From positions 620,001 to 684,000 of the forward strand of contig CAWACP010000003.1 of the NCBI GenBank assembly GCA_963780655.1: DNA of 64,000 nucleotides, written 5' to 3'. Below, one piece after another: positions 51,819 through 59,633 of the stretch (position 1 is its first letter; each line of letters starts with the position of its first letter). The stretch comes from CAWACP01 sp963780655 (lineage in GTDB: Bacteria > Acidobacteriota > Terriglobia > Bryobacterales > Bryobacteraceae). The position numbers were made by a program, and so were the translations under genes. A model generated the notes under the pieces. It made no database searches, was not told where the DNA came from, and saw nothing but the letters and a program-made list of their open reading frames with translations.

Positions 51819-52985
51819 TTACAGGGCCGGGTCCGAATCGGGCGGCAGCAGAGGCATCGGCTCGCACACCCAGGCGACGATCTGGATGCCGGGCGCGATA
51901 ATGGACGCGCTGTCGTGCGTGCTCTGCGCAAGCGAGAAGAACCCGAGGCCGTCCGACACGCTCATGGCCGTCTTGTCCTGATCGGTGGCGAACCCCGAAA
52001 TGCACAGTGACTTGACCGCGATGAACGCCGTTGGCAGATACGCGAATGTCCCGGTGTTGTCGTCCGCAAGACCGGCCGAATAATCGCCGGCGCGCGCACC
52101 CGGCACGTACCATTGCCGGGCGGACAGGAACGCCTGAGAAAGCCAGGGACGCTCGATGCTCACCAGCGCGTAGTCGAATGCGATCGACAGGCTCGAGCTC
52201 GTCACGGGCTGGCTGGAAGCACCGGCGAGGCTCACTCCCGAGAGCAGCATTCGTTGCCGAAACGAGCGCTGCGCTACCATTGCCGGCTGCGCATCCATGA
52301 CCGCAACCGAGCCGGCCGGTTCAGCCGAAGCGGCAACCGACCTCGTTCTGTACGGCAGCGGAAATCGAAGCGGGGGGCTCGCCGGCGTACCGAGGCGCGG
52401 CGGCGCGGCCACGGCCTTCGACCGCTGAGTTTTTGGCAGCATGACCCAGTTCCATCGGCGAGCGGGTGGAAGAGGCGTTTCGCCGGCAGCGGCGGGCGGC
52501 GGGCCTGTCGAAGCCGCGGAATCGTAGCTCCTCCAGTTCGTCTGCACGCACGCGTTGTACCAGTCCCTGGGCGAAGCAAACGCCGGATGAAACGGGTATG
52601 GTCCGGTCAGCGATGGGATGGAAACCATAGCCCGGCCCGCGACCTCCTTGATTTTTGCGAATGCATCCACGTGCGCGCCCGCGCTGGGCAGCGATGGAGC
52701 CAGCAGATCACCGTAGATCTTGTCGATGGTACGGCCGGTGTCGTACTGGAAGTTGCCATTCGTTACATCGGGAAGCACGTTCGTAAGCCGGGAGAAGACC
52801 TCCATCGTTATCGGCTGCGAGAATGCCGTGTCGCCTGGCTGCAGCCTGAATGCGTCCGGCGCGACGGACCGCCCTATCGGTTCGTACGCGACCTCCGCCG
52901 TCTCGGCGGAACCCGTTGACTGCTGGTAGAGGGCCGCAAAGCAGAAATGGAGGTCCTGAATCAGATCGTCCAAAGTCTTTGGCAT
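51819..52985 (-). CDS. Unrecognised 388-aa protein, paired with a lysozyme-like protein
   Basis: From ATG 52985 (MPKTLDDLIQDLHFCFAALY). No signal peptide. Visible segments: SFRQRMLLSGVSLAGASSQP, ALVSIERPWLSQAFLSARQW, YVPGARAGDYSAGLADDNTG, FAYLPTAFIAVKSLCISG and FATDQDKTAMSVSDGLGFFS. A Pro/Ala-rich stretch of about 60 aa lies mid-protein. The RPW...W....G...G motif set is present in uncharacterised bacterial proteins I cannot name. It starts 27 bp after the stop of the lysozyme-like gene on the same strand, so the two likely act together. Function unknown. Confidence 0.7.
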   Translation of the reverse strand: MPKTLDDLIQDLHFCFAALYQQSTGSAETAEVAYEPIGRSVAPDAFRLQPGDTAFSQPITMEVFSRLTNVLPDVTNGNFQYDTGRTIDKIYGDLLAPSLPSAGAHVDAFAKIKEVAGRAMVSIPSLTGPYPFHPAFASPRDWYNACVQTNWRSYDSAASTGPPPAAAGETPLPPARRWNWVMLPKTQRSKAVAAPPRLGTPASPPLRFPLPYRTRSVAASAEPAGSVAVMDAQPAMVAQRSFRQRMLLSGVSLAGASSQPVTSSSLSIAFDYALVSIERPWLSQAFLSARQWYVPGARAGDYSAGLADDNTGTFAYLPTAFIAVKSLCISGFATDQDKTAMSVSDGLGFFSLAQSTHDSASIIAPGIQIVAWVCEPMPLLPPDSDPAL

Positions 52986-53011
52986 TTTAGTACTCCCGTA
53001 TGCCGATGCGC

Positions 53012-53941
53012 TTAACACCCTCCTGCGGCGGAGGCCTTCAGGTCGGCCACGCCCCAGTCTTCGAGCCGATACGTCTGTCCGTGTACCGAGCCGGAGCCGT
53101 TCGCGAACAGCATCTTCCGCGAGCGGACGTCTTCGCGCCACTCGGCAGCCGCATGGTCCGCCACGGCATTTGCGATGATGCGCCGCATGCTCGGTTCGTC
53201 CGCATGAGGCGACGCCGCCACGGCCTGCGCGATGTCGGCGCGCGCATCCGTACCGATGCCGCCATCCTGAACATGAATATCGAAACAGAGCGCGATCGAA
53301 AGCTCCGATCTCAGTCCATAGCGCGCTGCCGTCTGCCGGGCCGGAACGAAGTAATCGGAGCTCACGTGTTTGCGCTGCTCGGCGCGAACGAACGGCATTT
53401 CTCCGAATGCCGCGAAACCGCTCTTCCAGGGCTCTGCCATGGCGCCATCCGAGGTGGTGACGGACGCCGCCCAGGCAGCCTGATCGGCGCGCGAGCCGCT
53501 CATTACCGCGAGCAACTGTTCGGCATCCGACCCGAATGCCTGATGGACCAACGCAGGGTACTGTTGGTTCACGGCAAGAACAATCTGCTGAACCTCGCCC
53601 GCTTTCATAGTGAACCCGACGATGCCCCAGGTCATCAGGGCCCCGTCGAAGTCGCCAACCGCCAAACCATAACCATGCCCCTCGAGCGCTGCCGTGATTT
53701 GCAGGCATCGTTCGGCGATGGGCGGCACGGGCGAGCCGGTTAGCGCTGTCCAGGAGCTGTCATCCACTACTCCGATCACCGGCAGCCCGTGCCCTGACTG
53801 AAACTCGTTTACCGCCGCGCGCGTAGCATGTCCGTAAATCTCATCGATGTCACCGGTGAGAAATCCGCCCGCCTTGAGGGCCTGCTGCGCCTGTCCAACC
53901 AGGTCTCCGCGCGCGCCGCAACCGAGAATCTTCCTGGACAC
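53012..53941 (-). CDS. Peptidoglycan-binding domain plus lysozyme/chitosanase-like domain protein
   Basis: 309 aa. Residues 9-68 are a PG_binding_1 domain (GDLVGQAQQALKAGGFLTGD, IYGHATRAAVNEFQSGHGLP). From about 77: LQITAALEGHGYGLAVGDFD, GALMTWGIVGFTMKAGEVQQ, MPFVRAEQRKHVSSDYFVPA and SIALCFDIHVQDGGIGTDAR resemble the lysozyme-superfamily GH46/muramidase-like domain, in which the Glu of ALEG and the Asp of GDFDG are the expected acidic residues. No signal peptide is seen, so export would need another route such as a phage-like or injection system. It is paired with the unknown protein downstream. Confidence 0.6.
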   Translation of the reverse strand: MSRKILGCGARGDLVGQAQQALKAGGFLTGDIDEIYGHATRAAVNEFQSGHGLPVIGVVDDSSWTALTGSPVPPIAERCLQITAALEGHGYGLAVGDFDGALMTWGIVGFTMKAGEVQQIVLAVNQQYPALVHQAFGSDAEQLLAVMSGSRADQAAWAASVTTSDGAMAEPWKSGFAAFGEMPFVRAEQRKHVSSDYFVPARQTAARYGLRSELSIALCFDIHVQDGGIGTDARADIAQAVAASPHADEPSMRRIIANAVADHAAAEWREDVRSRKMLFANGSGSVHGQTYRLEDWGVADLKASAAGGC

Positions 53942-54107
53942 CTTCTCCTCCTCAGCATTTGCGGTGGTTGCATTCGATTTGCCAGCATGCGCCGCCGAGT
54001 GGAATCAGCAGACAACGGCTCGCAGATGACTGCAAGCACTATCCGAGGGGTTAGAGTACTATCCGGTGAGCGAGGGGCCGCTTGTTCGCGCGGGGCAATC
54101 GGATGCG

Positions 54108-54482
54108 CTACTGCTTCTCCCAGCGCCCCTGCATGTACGGCACGTAGTACCAGCCGGCGCCCGTCGTCCCCTCCGCGGTGGTGACATGCAGGTAGGCCCA
54201 CCCGCCGTAGGTGCGCTCCACAGTCGCCGACCAGCTCAGCACATTCGGCACGGTCAGGGTGGTGAAGCGCCAGTTCGAGTGGGGAACGAAGCCGTCGGGG
54301 AGAGAAGGCGAGGCCTCGTTCACGACGTAGACCGGAAGGGCCGAGGTCGAGTTGATTTCAGCCGCTGGGCCGCGCTGCGCGCGCGAGAGCGTTGGCCAAA
54401 GCACCAGGCCGCCAACCAGTAATACACATACCAGGACCACCGGGGAAACCCGGCGTGGAGAACCGCGTGTCAATAAGCTCAT
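54108..54482 (-). CDS. Small membrane-anchored protein with SH3-like C-terminus
   Basis: 124 aa from ATG 54482. One membrane helix (SPVVLVCVLLVGGLVLWPTL) near the start, then VERTYGGWAYLHVTTAEGTT and GAGWYYVPYMQGRWEKQ, a Trp/Tyr-rich short domain like SH3b or similar surface modules. No family recognised. The gap 53942-54107 before it shows no gene. Confidence 0.6.
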   Translation of the reverse strand: MSLLTRGSPRRVSPVVLVCVLLVGGLVLWPTLSRAQRGPAAEINSTSALPVYVVNEASPSLPDGFVPHSNWRFTTLTVPNVLSWSATVERTYGGWAYLHVTTAEGTTGAGWYYVPYMQGRWEKQ

Positions 54483-54565
54483 ACGTCTATGACGCTCTCC
54501 GCCGGGCTGGCGCGGCGCTGAAAAATGCTGACACCAGGCCGAGAGGCCTGCCCAAACGCCCGGCA

Positions 54566-55006
54566 TCAACCGGCCAGACTAATGGGCTCGTACTCGCCCG
54601 CTTCGTTATATGCGCGGGCGCGCGCGAGCTGCGAAACCGGCGCCGCAGCACACTTCTCCCACGCCTCCAGAAGCGTTCTCAGCAGACTGCCTGCTTCTAC
54701 CAGTGGCGGTTCCACTTGCTTCGTGTTGGCTTCTAACAGCAGCCGCAGTATGTAGTCGTACAGTTCGACGAGTTCTTTGCTGAGCGCGCCGCCCTTCTTG
54801 TGATCCAGCGACAGCGCCAGCTCGTTCACGATCTTTTGCGCTTTGGTGATAGCCTGCGAGCGCCCGCGAATGTCGCCGGCTGCCAGCGCCTGCCGCCCCG
54901 CGTCGATCGCGCTCAGCGCCCCGTTGTACAGCAGGCATACCAGTTTCACCGGATCCGCCGACAGGATCTCCGCTTCCATGTAGCTTTCGTAAGTGTGAGG
55001 CCGCAT
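54566..55006 (-). CDS. fliS: Flagellar export chaperone FliS
   Basis: 146 aa from ATG 55006 (MRPHTYESYMEAEILSADPV). KLVCLLYNGALSAIDAGRQ, KAQKIVNELALSLDHKKGGA and VELYDYILRLLLEANTKQ match FliS, which binds flagellin before export. The C-terminal GEYEPISLAG is a short tail. flaG lies 32 bp upstream on the same strand. No flagellin gene in view. Confidence 0.88.
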   Translation of the reverse strand: MRPHTYESYMEAEILSADPVKLVCLLYNGALSAIDAGRQALAAGDIRGRSQAITKAQKIVNELALSLDHKKGGALSKELVELYDYILRLLLEANTKQVEPPLVEAGSLLRTLLEAWEKCAAAPVSQLARARAYNEAGEYEPISLAG

Positions 55007-55038
55007 CCGTTCTCCCACCCAGCTTATCGGCGCGGATT

Positions 55039-55320
55039 TCAGGTTTTGCGCCTTAATTCCTCAGCCATTCGGACAACGTACTCGGGTGGAATCTGCAGCA
55101 CCACCTCATTCGTCTGCCGGTTCACCACGCGGACCAGCGCCTTGCGCGTATTGCGGTCGAACACGAACGTCAGCTCGTTCTCCTGACCGAGCATCTCGCT
55201 CCTGTTCACCTCTTTTACCGCCTGGATCAACTGTTGTCGCTCGGCCATCTGCGGCGGCGGCGCGGGCTGCTGAACCTGCGGGTTGATTGCTCTTGCGGGA
55301 TCGATCGGAGAGATATCCAT
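55039..55320 (-). CDS. flaG: FlaG family protein
   Basis: 93 aa. MAERQQLIQAVKEVNRSEML, GQENELTFVFDRNTRKALVR and VVNRQTNEVVLQIPPEYVVR end in the FlaG core (V.vvd..t.evirqiP.e....). FlaG influences flagellar filament length. It precedes fliS, the usual flaG-fliD-fliS type neighbourhood with fliD missing here. Confidence 0.88.
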   Translation of the reverse strand: MDISPIDPARAINPQVQQPAPPPQMAERQQLIQAVKEVNRSEMLGQENELTFVFDRNTRKALVRVVNRQTNEVVLQIPPEYVVRMAEELRRKT

Positions 55321-55421
55321 TGTTATGGCGGCGCCAACTGAGGCAGCGCTCCTTCCCGGTTACCTTATCGGCCGGGGCGTGTGGAATTTGAGCGAGCCCG
55401 CGAAGAATTCAGCACCGTGGT

Positions 55422-55483
55422 ACCGCTCCCTCACGGTCGCGGCTCTGCAACGCCTTTCTGAGCCGTGACCGTCAGGGAGCGGT
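55422..55483. repeat. Long imperfect palindrome, family A copy 2 (inverted relative to copy 1)
   Basis: Arms CCGCTCCCTCACGGTC... and GAGCCGTGACCGTCAGGGAG flank the 14-nt loop TGCAACGCCTTTCT, the reverse complement of the copy-1 loop with two changes. It lies in the 174-bp gap between flaG and nuoB. Confidence 0.85.
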
Positions 55484-55494
55484 TGCCGAATGTT

Positions 55495-56046
55495 TCACGC
55501 CAGATTGAGAACCTTGCGGACGGTGCCGCGCTCGTTCTCGATCTTCTTCTGCAGCAGCATGATGGCATAAATCAACTGCTCTGGACGCGGGGGGCAGCCG
55601 GGCACGTAGACGTCCACCGGGATCACCTGATTCACGGGCACCAGCGCGTAATTACTGAACACGCCCGTGGAGGTGGCGCAGGCGCCCATGGAGATCACCC
55701 ACTTTGGTTCCGGCATCTGCTCGTACAGCCTCCGGATCACCGGGGCCATCTTGTTGGCTACGCGGCCGGCGATGATCATCAGGTCCGATTGCCGCGGCGA
55801 GCCACGCATCACCTCCGCGCCGAATCGCGAGATGTCGTAGCGCGAGGCGATCATCGACATCATCTCGATGGCGCAACAGGCCAGTCCGAAACTCATCGGC
55901 CAGATGGAGTTACGGCGCGCCCAGTTGATGGCCTTATCGAGCGTGGTCGTGAAGATGCTCTCTTCGAATCCCGCGGCCTCGTCATCAATGCGGGCAAACA
56001 GTTCCGGCGGGAGACTGAGATCGAACTTCGGTTCTGCATCGGCCAT
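55495..56046 (-). CDS. nuoB: NADH-quinone oxidoreductase subunit B (stand-alone)
   Basis: 183 aa. IWPMSFGLACCAIEMMSMIA, WVISMGACATSTGVFSNYA and VDVYVPGCPPRPEQLIYAIM give the four Cys ligands of cluster N2 (CC, GAC, GC). YDISRFGAEVMRGSPRQSDL is also standard. No nuoA or nuoC is adjacent: a LolA-like gene stands upstream and a palindrome plus flaG downstream. It could serve a complex I encoded elsewhere or a hydrogenase-like complex. Confidence 0.9.
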   Translation of the reverse strand: MADAEPKFDLSLPPELFARIDDEAAGFEESIFTTTLDKAINWARRNSIWPMSFGLACCAIEMMSMIASRYDISRFGAEVMRGSPRQSDLMIIAGRVANKMAPVIRRLYEQMPEPKWVISMGACATSTGVFSNYALVPVNQVIPVDVYVPGCPPRPEQLIYAIMLLQKKIENERGTVRKVLNLA

Positions 56047-56082
56047 CCCCTCATTGTCCCATGAGGCTGAGGCGCGGACGCG

Positions 56083-56883
56083 CTACTTCGTCTCGGCCGG
56101 TTTTTCCGCCGGCGCTGTGGCCGGAGCCGCGGCCGGAACTGCCGCCTTCACCGGCATATGGAATATCGCGTCGTCCAGCGGAACGTTCGCCTCAACCTTG
56201 TCCACGGTAATTACCATGTGCATTGGGCCGGCCGTATTGTCGATGGTCCAGGGCGTCATTACGCCGTTCACCGGTTTAAAGTTGCTGAACAACACGGTGA
56301 CCGGTATCTCCTGGCCGCCCTGCGTTTGCGTGAGCGTGGTTTTCGCGTCGAGGAAAGTCTTCGCATCCACAAACAGGTACTGCACACTGCCACTCTTTGT
56401 AGTGATCTTCAGCTTGTAGGCGGGGGAGCCCGAGACGTCCTCGGTGCCCTGAAGCTCAACAGCGCTGCCCTTGGCCTTGTAATCGACAAGCGGCCCATCG
56501 ATATCGGCGCGCTCGACAAAGGCTTTTGCTTCATCGTCGGGCATCTTCTGCGGATCATCCCCGCCCGTGAACGGATTTACCATCCATGCGACGGAACCGT
56601 CGGTTGCCTGTATCACCGATTGCCCGTTCACGTCTAATTCCATCCGCTGCATATTCGGACGTCTGGTGCTCAGAGTCATGGGCGCCTGCATCTGTCCGGA
56701 TATGTCGATGTTTCCGGTCATGCGCAGGGATTGAATTGCCTTGATTTTGTCGAGACCGCCGCGCGCGTCGGTGTTCTTAGCGACAATCTGGTCGACGGTA
56801 AGCGGCTTGTCGTCCGCCGACGCGAGAAGAGTTGCCGCGAGCGGCAGCAGAACGATTGCCGCGCGGCGTATGGATATCAGCAT
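56083..56883 (-). CDS. LolA-like outer-membrane lipoprotein-sorting domain protein
   Basis: 266 aa from ATG 56883 with signal peptide MLISIRRAAIVLLPLAATLL. LTVDQIVAKNTDARGGLDKI, SLRMTGNIDISGQMQAPMT, GSVAWMVNPFTGGDDPQ and YLFVDAKTFLDAKTTLTQTQ fit the half-barrel LolA/LolB-like fold (DUF4292/outer membrane lipoprotein sorting). A Pro/Ala-rich tail ends it. ATG 56907 would add eight residues. Precise role unknown. Confidence 0.75.
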   Translation of the reverse strand: MLISIRRAAIVLLPLAATLLASADDKPLTVDQIVAKNTDARGGLDKIKAIQSLRMTGNIDISGQMQAPMTLSTRRPNMQRMELDVNGQSVIQATDGSVAWMVNPFTGGDDPQKMPDDEAKAFVERADIDGPLVDYKAKGSAVELQGTEDVSGSPAYKLKITTKSGSVQYLFVDAKTFLDAKTTLTQTQGGQEIPVTVLFSNFKPVNGVMTPWTIDNTAGPMHMVITVDKVEANVPLDDAIFHMPVKAAVPAAAPATAPAEKPAETK

Positions 56884-57003
56884 GAATGCCTCCTGAACGG
56901 GATGCATTCATTCTATGCTATGCTGCCCACGCCATGGCGGCCCGCGACGGCGATTGCGCCCTGGCCAGCCGCTCCGATAAGATCTCTATTCCAGCTAACC
57001 AGC

Positions 57004-58512
57004 ATGCCGCTCAAAACGCCGCTGCCGAAGATCTGCATCGCACTGGGCCTTCCGCGGGCAGCGCAGTTGCTGGAGCAGGCGCGCCATGAGGCCGAAAGCG
57101 GCGAAACGTTCCTCGAATTGCGGCTTGATCATCTGCCCGACCCGTTCGAGGGCGTCCGGGTAATTTCGAAGTTCACCTCGGAATTTCCTGAGTGCATCGT
57201 TCTCGCCACCTGCCGCCGCCACCAGAACCAGGGCCGGTTCAACGGCAGCGTCGAAGAACAGATTCGAGTGCTGGAGGCCGCCATCGACGCCGGCGCCGGC
57301 GCCGTGGACATCGAGATAGAGAGCGCCACCGGTCTGCGCGCGCGGCTGGATGGCCTTCGCGGCCGCGCCCTGCTGGTGGTCTCATGGCATAACTTCGAGA
57401 GCACGCCGGCGCTCGATCCGGTGATGCGCAAGCTGTCGCAGGCGCCTGCCGATGCGTACAAGATTGTCACGACGGCCCGGAAGCAGTCCGACAATTACCG
57501 CGTCCTGGCCATGGCTTCCGCCAGCGCGCGCACGCCGATGATTGTGCTGGCCATGGGTGAGATCGGACTGCCGACCCGCATCCTGTCGGTGCTTCGTGGC
57601 GGTCTCTACACCTTTGCGGCGCCCGGCGGGGCGGAAGGTACGGCGCCCGGACAGATCAGCTCGCGCGCGCTGCGCAACCTGTATCGGATGGAGAAGCTGA
57701 GCCGGTCTGCCCGCGTCTACGGAGTGATTGCGGATCCAGTCCGGCATTCGCTTTCACCCGCCGTCCATAACCGCGCTTTTCAGGCGCGCCGTATTGACGC
57801 CGTGTACCTGCCGTTTCTGGTGCCTCCAACCGAGCTCCGCGATTTCTTTGCGTTCGCGTGCGAGCTGCCGGTCTGCGGTTTCAGCGTCACCATTCCACAC
57901 AAGCAGCGCGTGATGCGCTATCTGGACACCGTGGAGCCTCTGGCCCGGCGAATCGGCGCTGTAAATACCGTCTGGAAGAAGGCTGGCAAGTGGCGTGGCG
58001 CGAATACAGATGCCCGCGGCGTAACCGTCCCCCTCAGCCGCCGGATGCGCCTCGCCAAAGCATCGGTGCTGCTGGTGGGCAACGGCGGCGCGGCCCGAAG
58101 CGCGGCGTGGGCGCTGGCCGACGCCGGGGCAACCCTCACCATCACAGGCCGCAATCCCGACCGCGTGCGCGCTTTCGCCAGATTGTGCGGCGGCCAGCCG
58201 CTCGCGCCCGATCAGGCCGAGGCGCAGCAGTTCGACGCCGTGGTGCACGCCACCCCGCTGGGCATGTTTCCAAAGACCAGCGAGTGTTTCTTTCGCGAGC
58301 GCGTGCCCGGAGACGTGGTCTTCGACCTGGTCTACAATCCGGCCGAAACCATGCTGCTGCGGCTTGCGGCCGAGCAGGGCTGCAAAATCATACCTGGTTC
58401 GGAGATGTTCCTCGAGCAGGCGGTGGCGCAGTTCGAGCTGTTCACGGGAGAATCGGCCCCGCGGGCGGCCATGGAGAAGGCTCTGGTGGAAGCACTCGCC
58501 GGCCAGCATTGA
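57004..58512 (+). CDS. aroDE: Fused 3-dehydroquinate dehydratase / shikimate dehydrogenase
   Basis: 502 aa from ATG 57004 (MPLKTPLPKICIALGLPRAA). Type I dehydroquinase at about 1-225: GETFLELRLDHLPDPFEGVR, VVSWHNFESTPALDP with the catalytic His, and AYKIVTTARKQSDN with the Schiff-base Lys. The SDH part follows: GVIADPVRHSLSPAVHNRAF, FSVTIPHKQRVMRYLDTVEP, RGANTDARGVTVPL, VLLVGNGGAARSAAWALADA and AVVHATPLGMFPK. Fused AroDE enzymes occur in plants and several bacteria. They do two successive steps of the shikimate pathway. Confidence 0.93.
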   Translation: MPLKTPLPKICIALGLPRAAQLLEQARHEAESGETFLELRLDHLPDPFEGVRVISKFTSEFPECIVLATCRRHQNQGRFNGSVEEQIRVLEAAIDAGAGAVDIEIESATGLRARLDGLRGRALLVVSWHNFESTPALDPVMRKLSQAPADAYKIVTTARKQSDNYRVLAMASASARTPMIVLAMGEIGLPTRILSVLRGGLYTFAAPGGAEGTAPGQISSRALRNLYRMEKLSRSARVYGVIADPVRHSLSPAVHNRAFQARRIDAVYLPFLVPPTELRDFFAFACELPVCGFSVTIPHKQRVMRYLDTVEPLARRIGAVNTVWKKAGKWRGANTDARGVTVPLSRRMRLAKASVLLVGNGGAARSAAWALADAGATLTITGRNPDRVRAFARLCGGQPLAPDQAEAQQFDAVVHATPLGMFPKTSECFFRERVPGDVVFDLVYNPAETMLLRLAAEQGCKIIPGSEMFLEQAVAQFELFTGESAPRAAMEKALVEALAGQH

Positions 58513-58548
58513 GGCGTGGGCAGGGCCCTCGACCTTCAGCGCCGTGCG

Positions 58549-58609
58549 ACCGCTCTCTCGTGGTCGCGGCTCGGAAACGCTGGCTGAGCCGCGACCATGA
58601 GGGAGCGGT
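58549..58609. repeat. Long imperfect palindrome, family A copy 3
   Basis: Arms CCGCTCTCTCGTGGTCGCGG and CCGCGACCATGAGGGAGCGG around the 13-nt loop GGAAACGCTGGCT. Same orientation as copy 1. It lies directly after aroDE. Confidence 0.85.
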
Positions 58610-58626
58610 TTGCTTGCGGCTGTGGC

Positions 58627-58652
58627 GCAGACGATCGTTTTTGGTCGTCTGC
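58627..58652. repeat. GCAGACGA hairpin, variant of family B
   Basis: GCAGACGA pairs with TCGTCTGC across TCGTTTTTGG. The same 8-bp stem occurs at 38289-38316. It lies between palindrome copy 3 and the YihY-type gene. Confidence 0.6.
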
Positions 58653-58693
58653 GATTGCTGACACCGGCCTCAACGTCCTGCACACTATTAGAG

Positions 58694-59590
58694 ATGACCG
58701 GGATGTGGAGCCTGGGCGGGCTCTCGATTCGCGAACTGCTCAAACGAACGGCGCGGGAGAGCTGGCAGGACAATGTCTTCGCGCTCGCCGCAAGCCTCGC
58801 GTTCTACCATTTCCTCGCCCTCTTTCCCCTGCTTCTGATTCTCCTGATTCCGTTCGCGCAACTCGCGCAGGCCGGCGTGGGGATGCGCGATCTGCTCATC
58901 GGTTCATTGCCACAGCTTCTGCCGCGGGAGGCCGCCACCATCGTGCAGGGCGCCATTGGCGATCTGGACGCGAACGCGCATCGAGGCGGCTTGCTGCTCG
59001 CGGGGGCCGCGGCGGGAGCCATCTGGGCGGGAATGAATGCGTCCTGGGCCATGATCGTGGGCCTGAACACGGCCTACGAAACCGAAGAGAATCGCAGTTG
59101 GGGCAGGATCGCGCTGGTGGCCGGCGGTCTGGGATTGGCGGTTGTACTGATGGTCTTTGTCGCCCTCGTCGGGACGCAGTTCATTGGGCAGGCGCTGGGA
59201 GGTCCGTCGATACCCGGCGCTCTTACAGCGTTAGCGCAATGGTCGGCCCTCGTCGTCATCCTGCTTATCTCGTTCGCACTGTTCTACCGGTTCGGCCCTA
59301 ATCTGAAGACGAAGGCGTGGCAGTGGAGCACGCCGGGCGCAGTGTTCGGCGTCATGCTCTGGCTCGCGTCCACGGTCGCGCTGCGCGAATATTTCAACCG
59401 GGCGGCGCCCTACCATCCGATTTATGGCCGCGTTGCCGCCGTGGCCGCACTGATGGTGTGGCTGTACACAACCAGCGCGACGGTGCTCATCGGGGCGGAG
59501 CTGAATTCGGAAGTGGAGAAGGAACTCGAGAGGTGCGGCGGGGAACGCGCGGTGCGGCAGACCGAATCGGGCGAATCGAAACCCGCGTGA
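58694..59590 (+). CDS. YihY/BrkB-type inner-membrane protein
   Basis: 298 aa from ATG 58694. DNVFALAASLAFYHFLALFP is the conserved start of YihY proteins, and LLLAGAAAGAIWAGMNASWA, VVLMVFVALVGTQFIGQALG, FYRFGPNLKTKAWQWSTPGA and MVWLYTTSATVLIGAELNSE follow. About six helices. Once called ribonuclease BN, the family is now regarded as membrane proteins of unclear role. The frame is open further upstream to 58610 but that is repeat sequence. Confidence 0.88.
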   Translation: MTGMWSLGGLSIRELLKRTARESWQDNVFALAASLAFYHFLALFPLLLILLIPFAQLAQAGVGMRDLLIGSLPQLLPREAATIVQGAIGDLDANAHRGGLLLAGAAAGAIWAGMNASWAMIVGLNTAYETEENRSWGRIALVAGGLGLAVVLMVFVALVGTQFIGQALGGPSIPGALTALAQWSALVVILLISFALFYRFGPNLKTKAWQWSTPGAVFGVMLWLASTVALREYFNRAAPYHPIYGRVAAVAALMVWLYTTSATVLIGAELNSEVEKELERCGGERAVRQTESGESKPA

Positions 59591-59633
59591 GCCGCGGCGG
59601 CCCATCGAAGCTCATAGGATAAAGTGAACCGAA

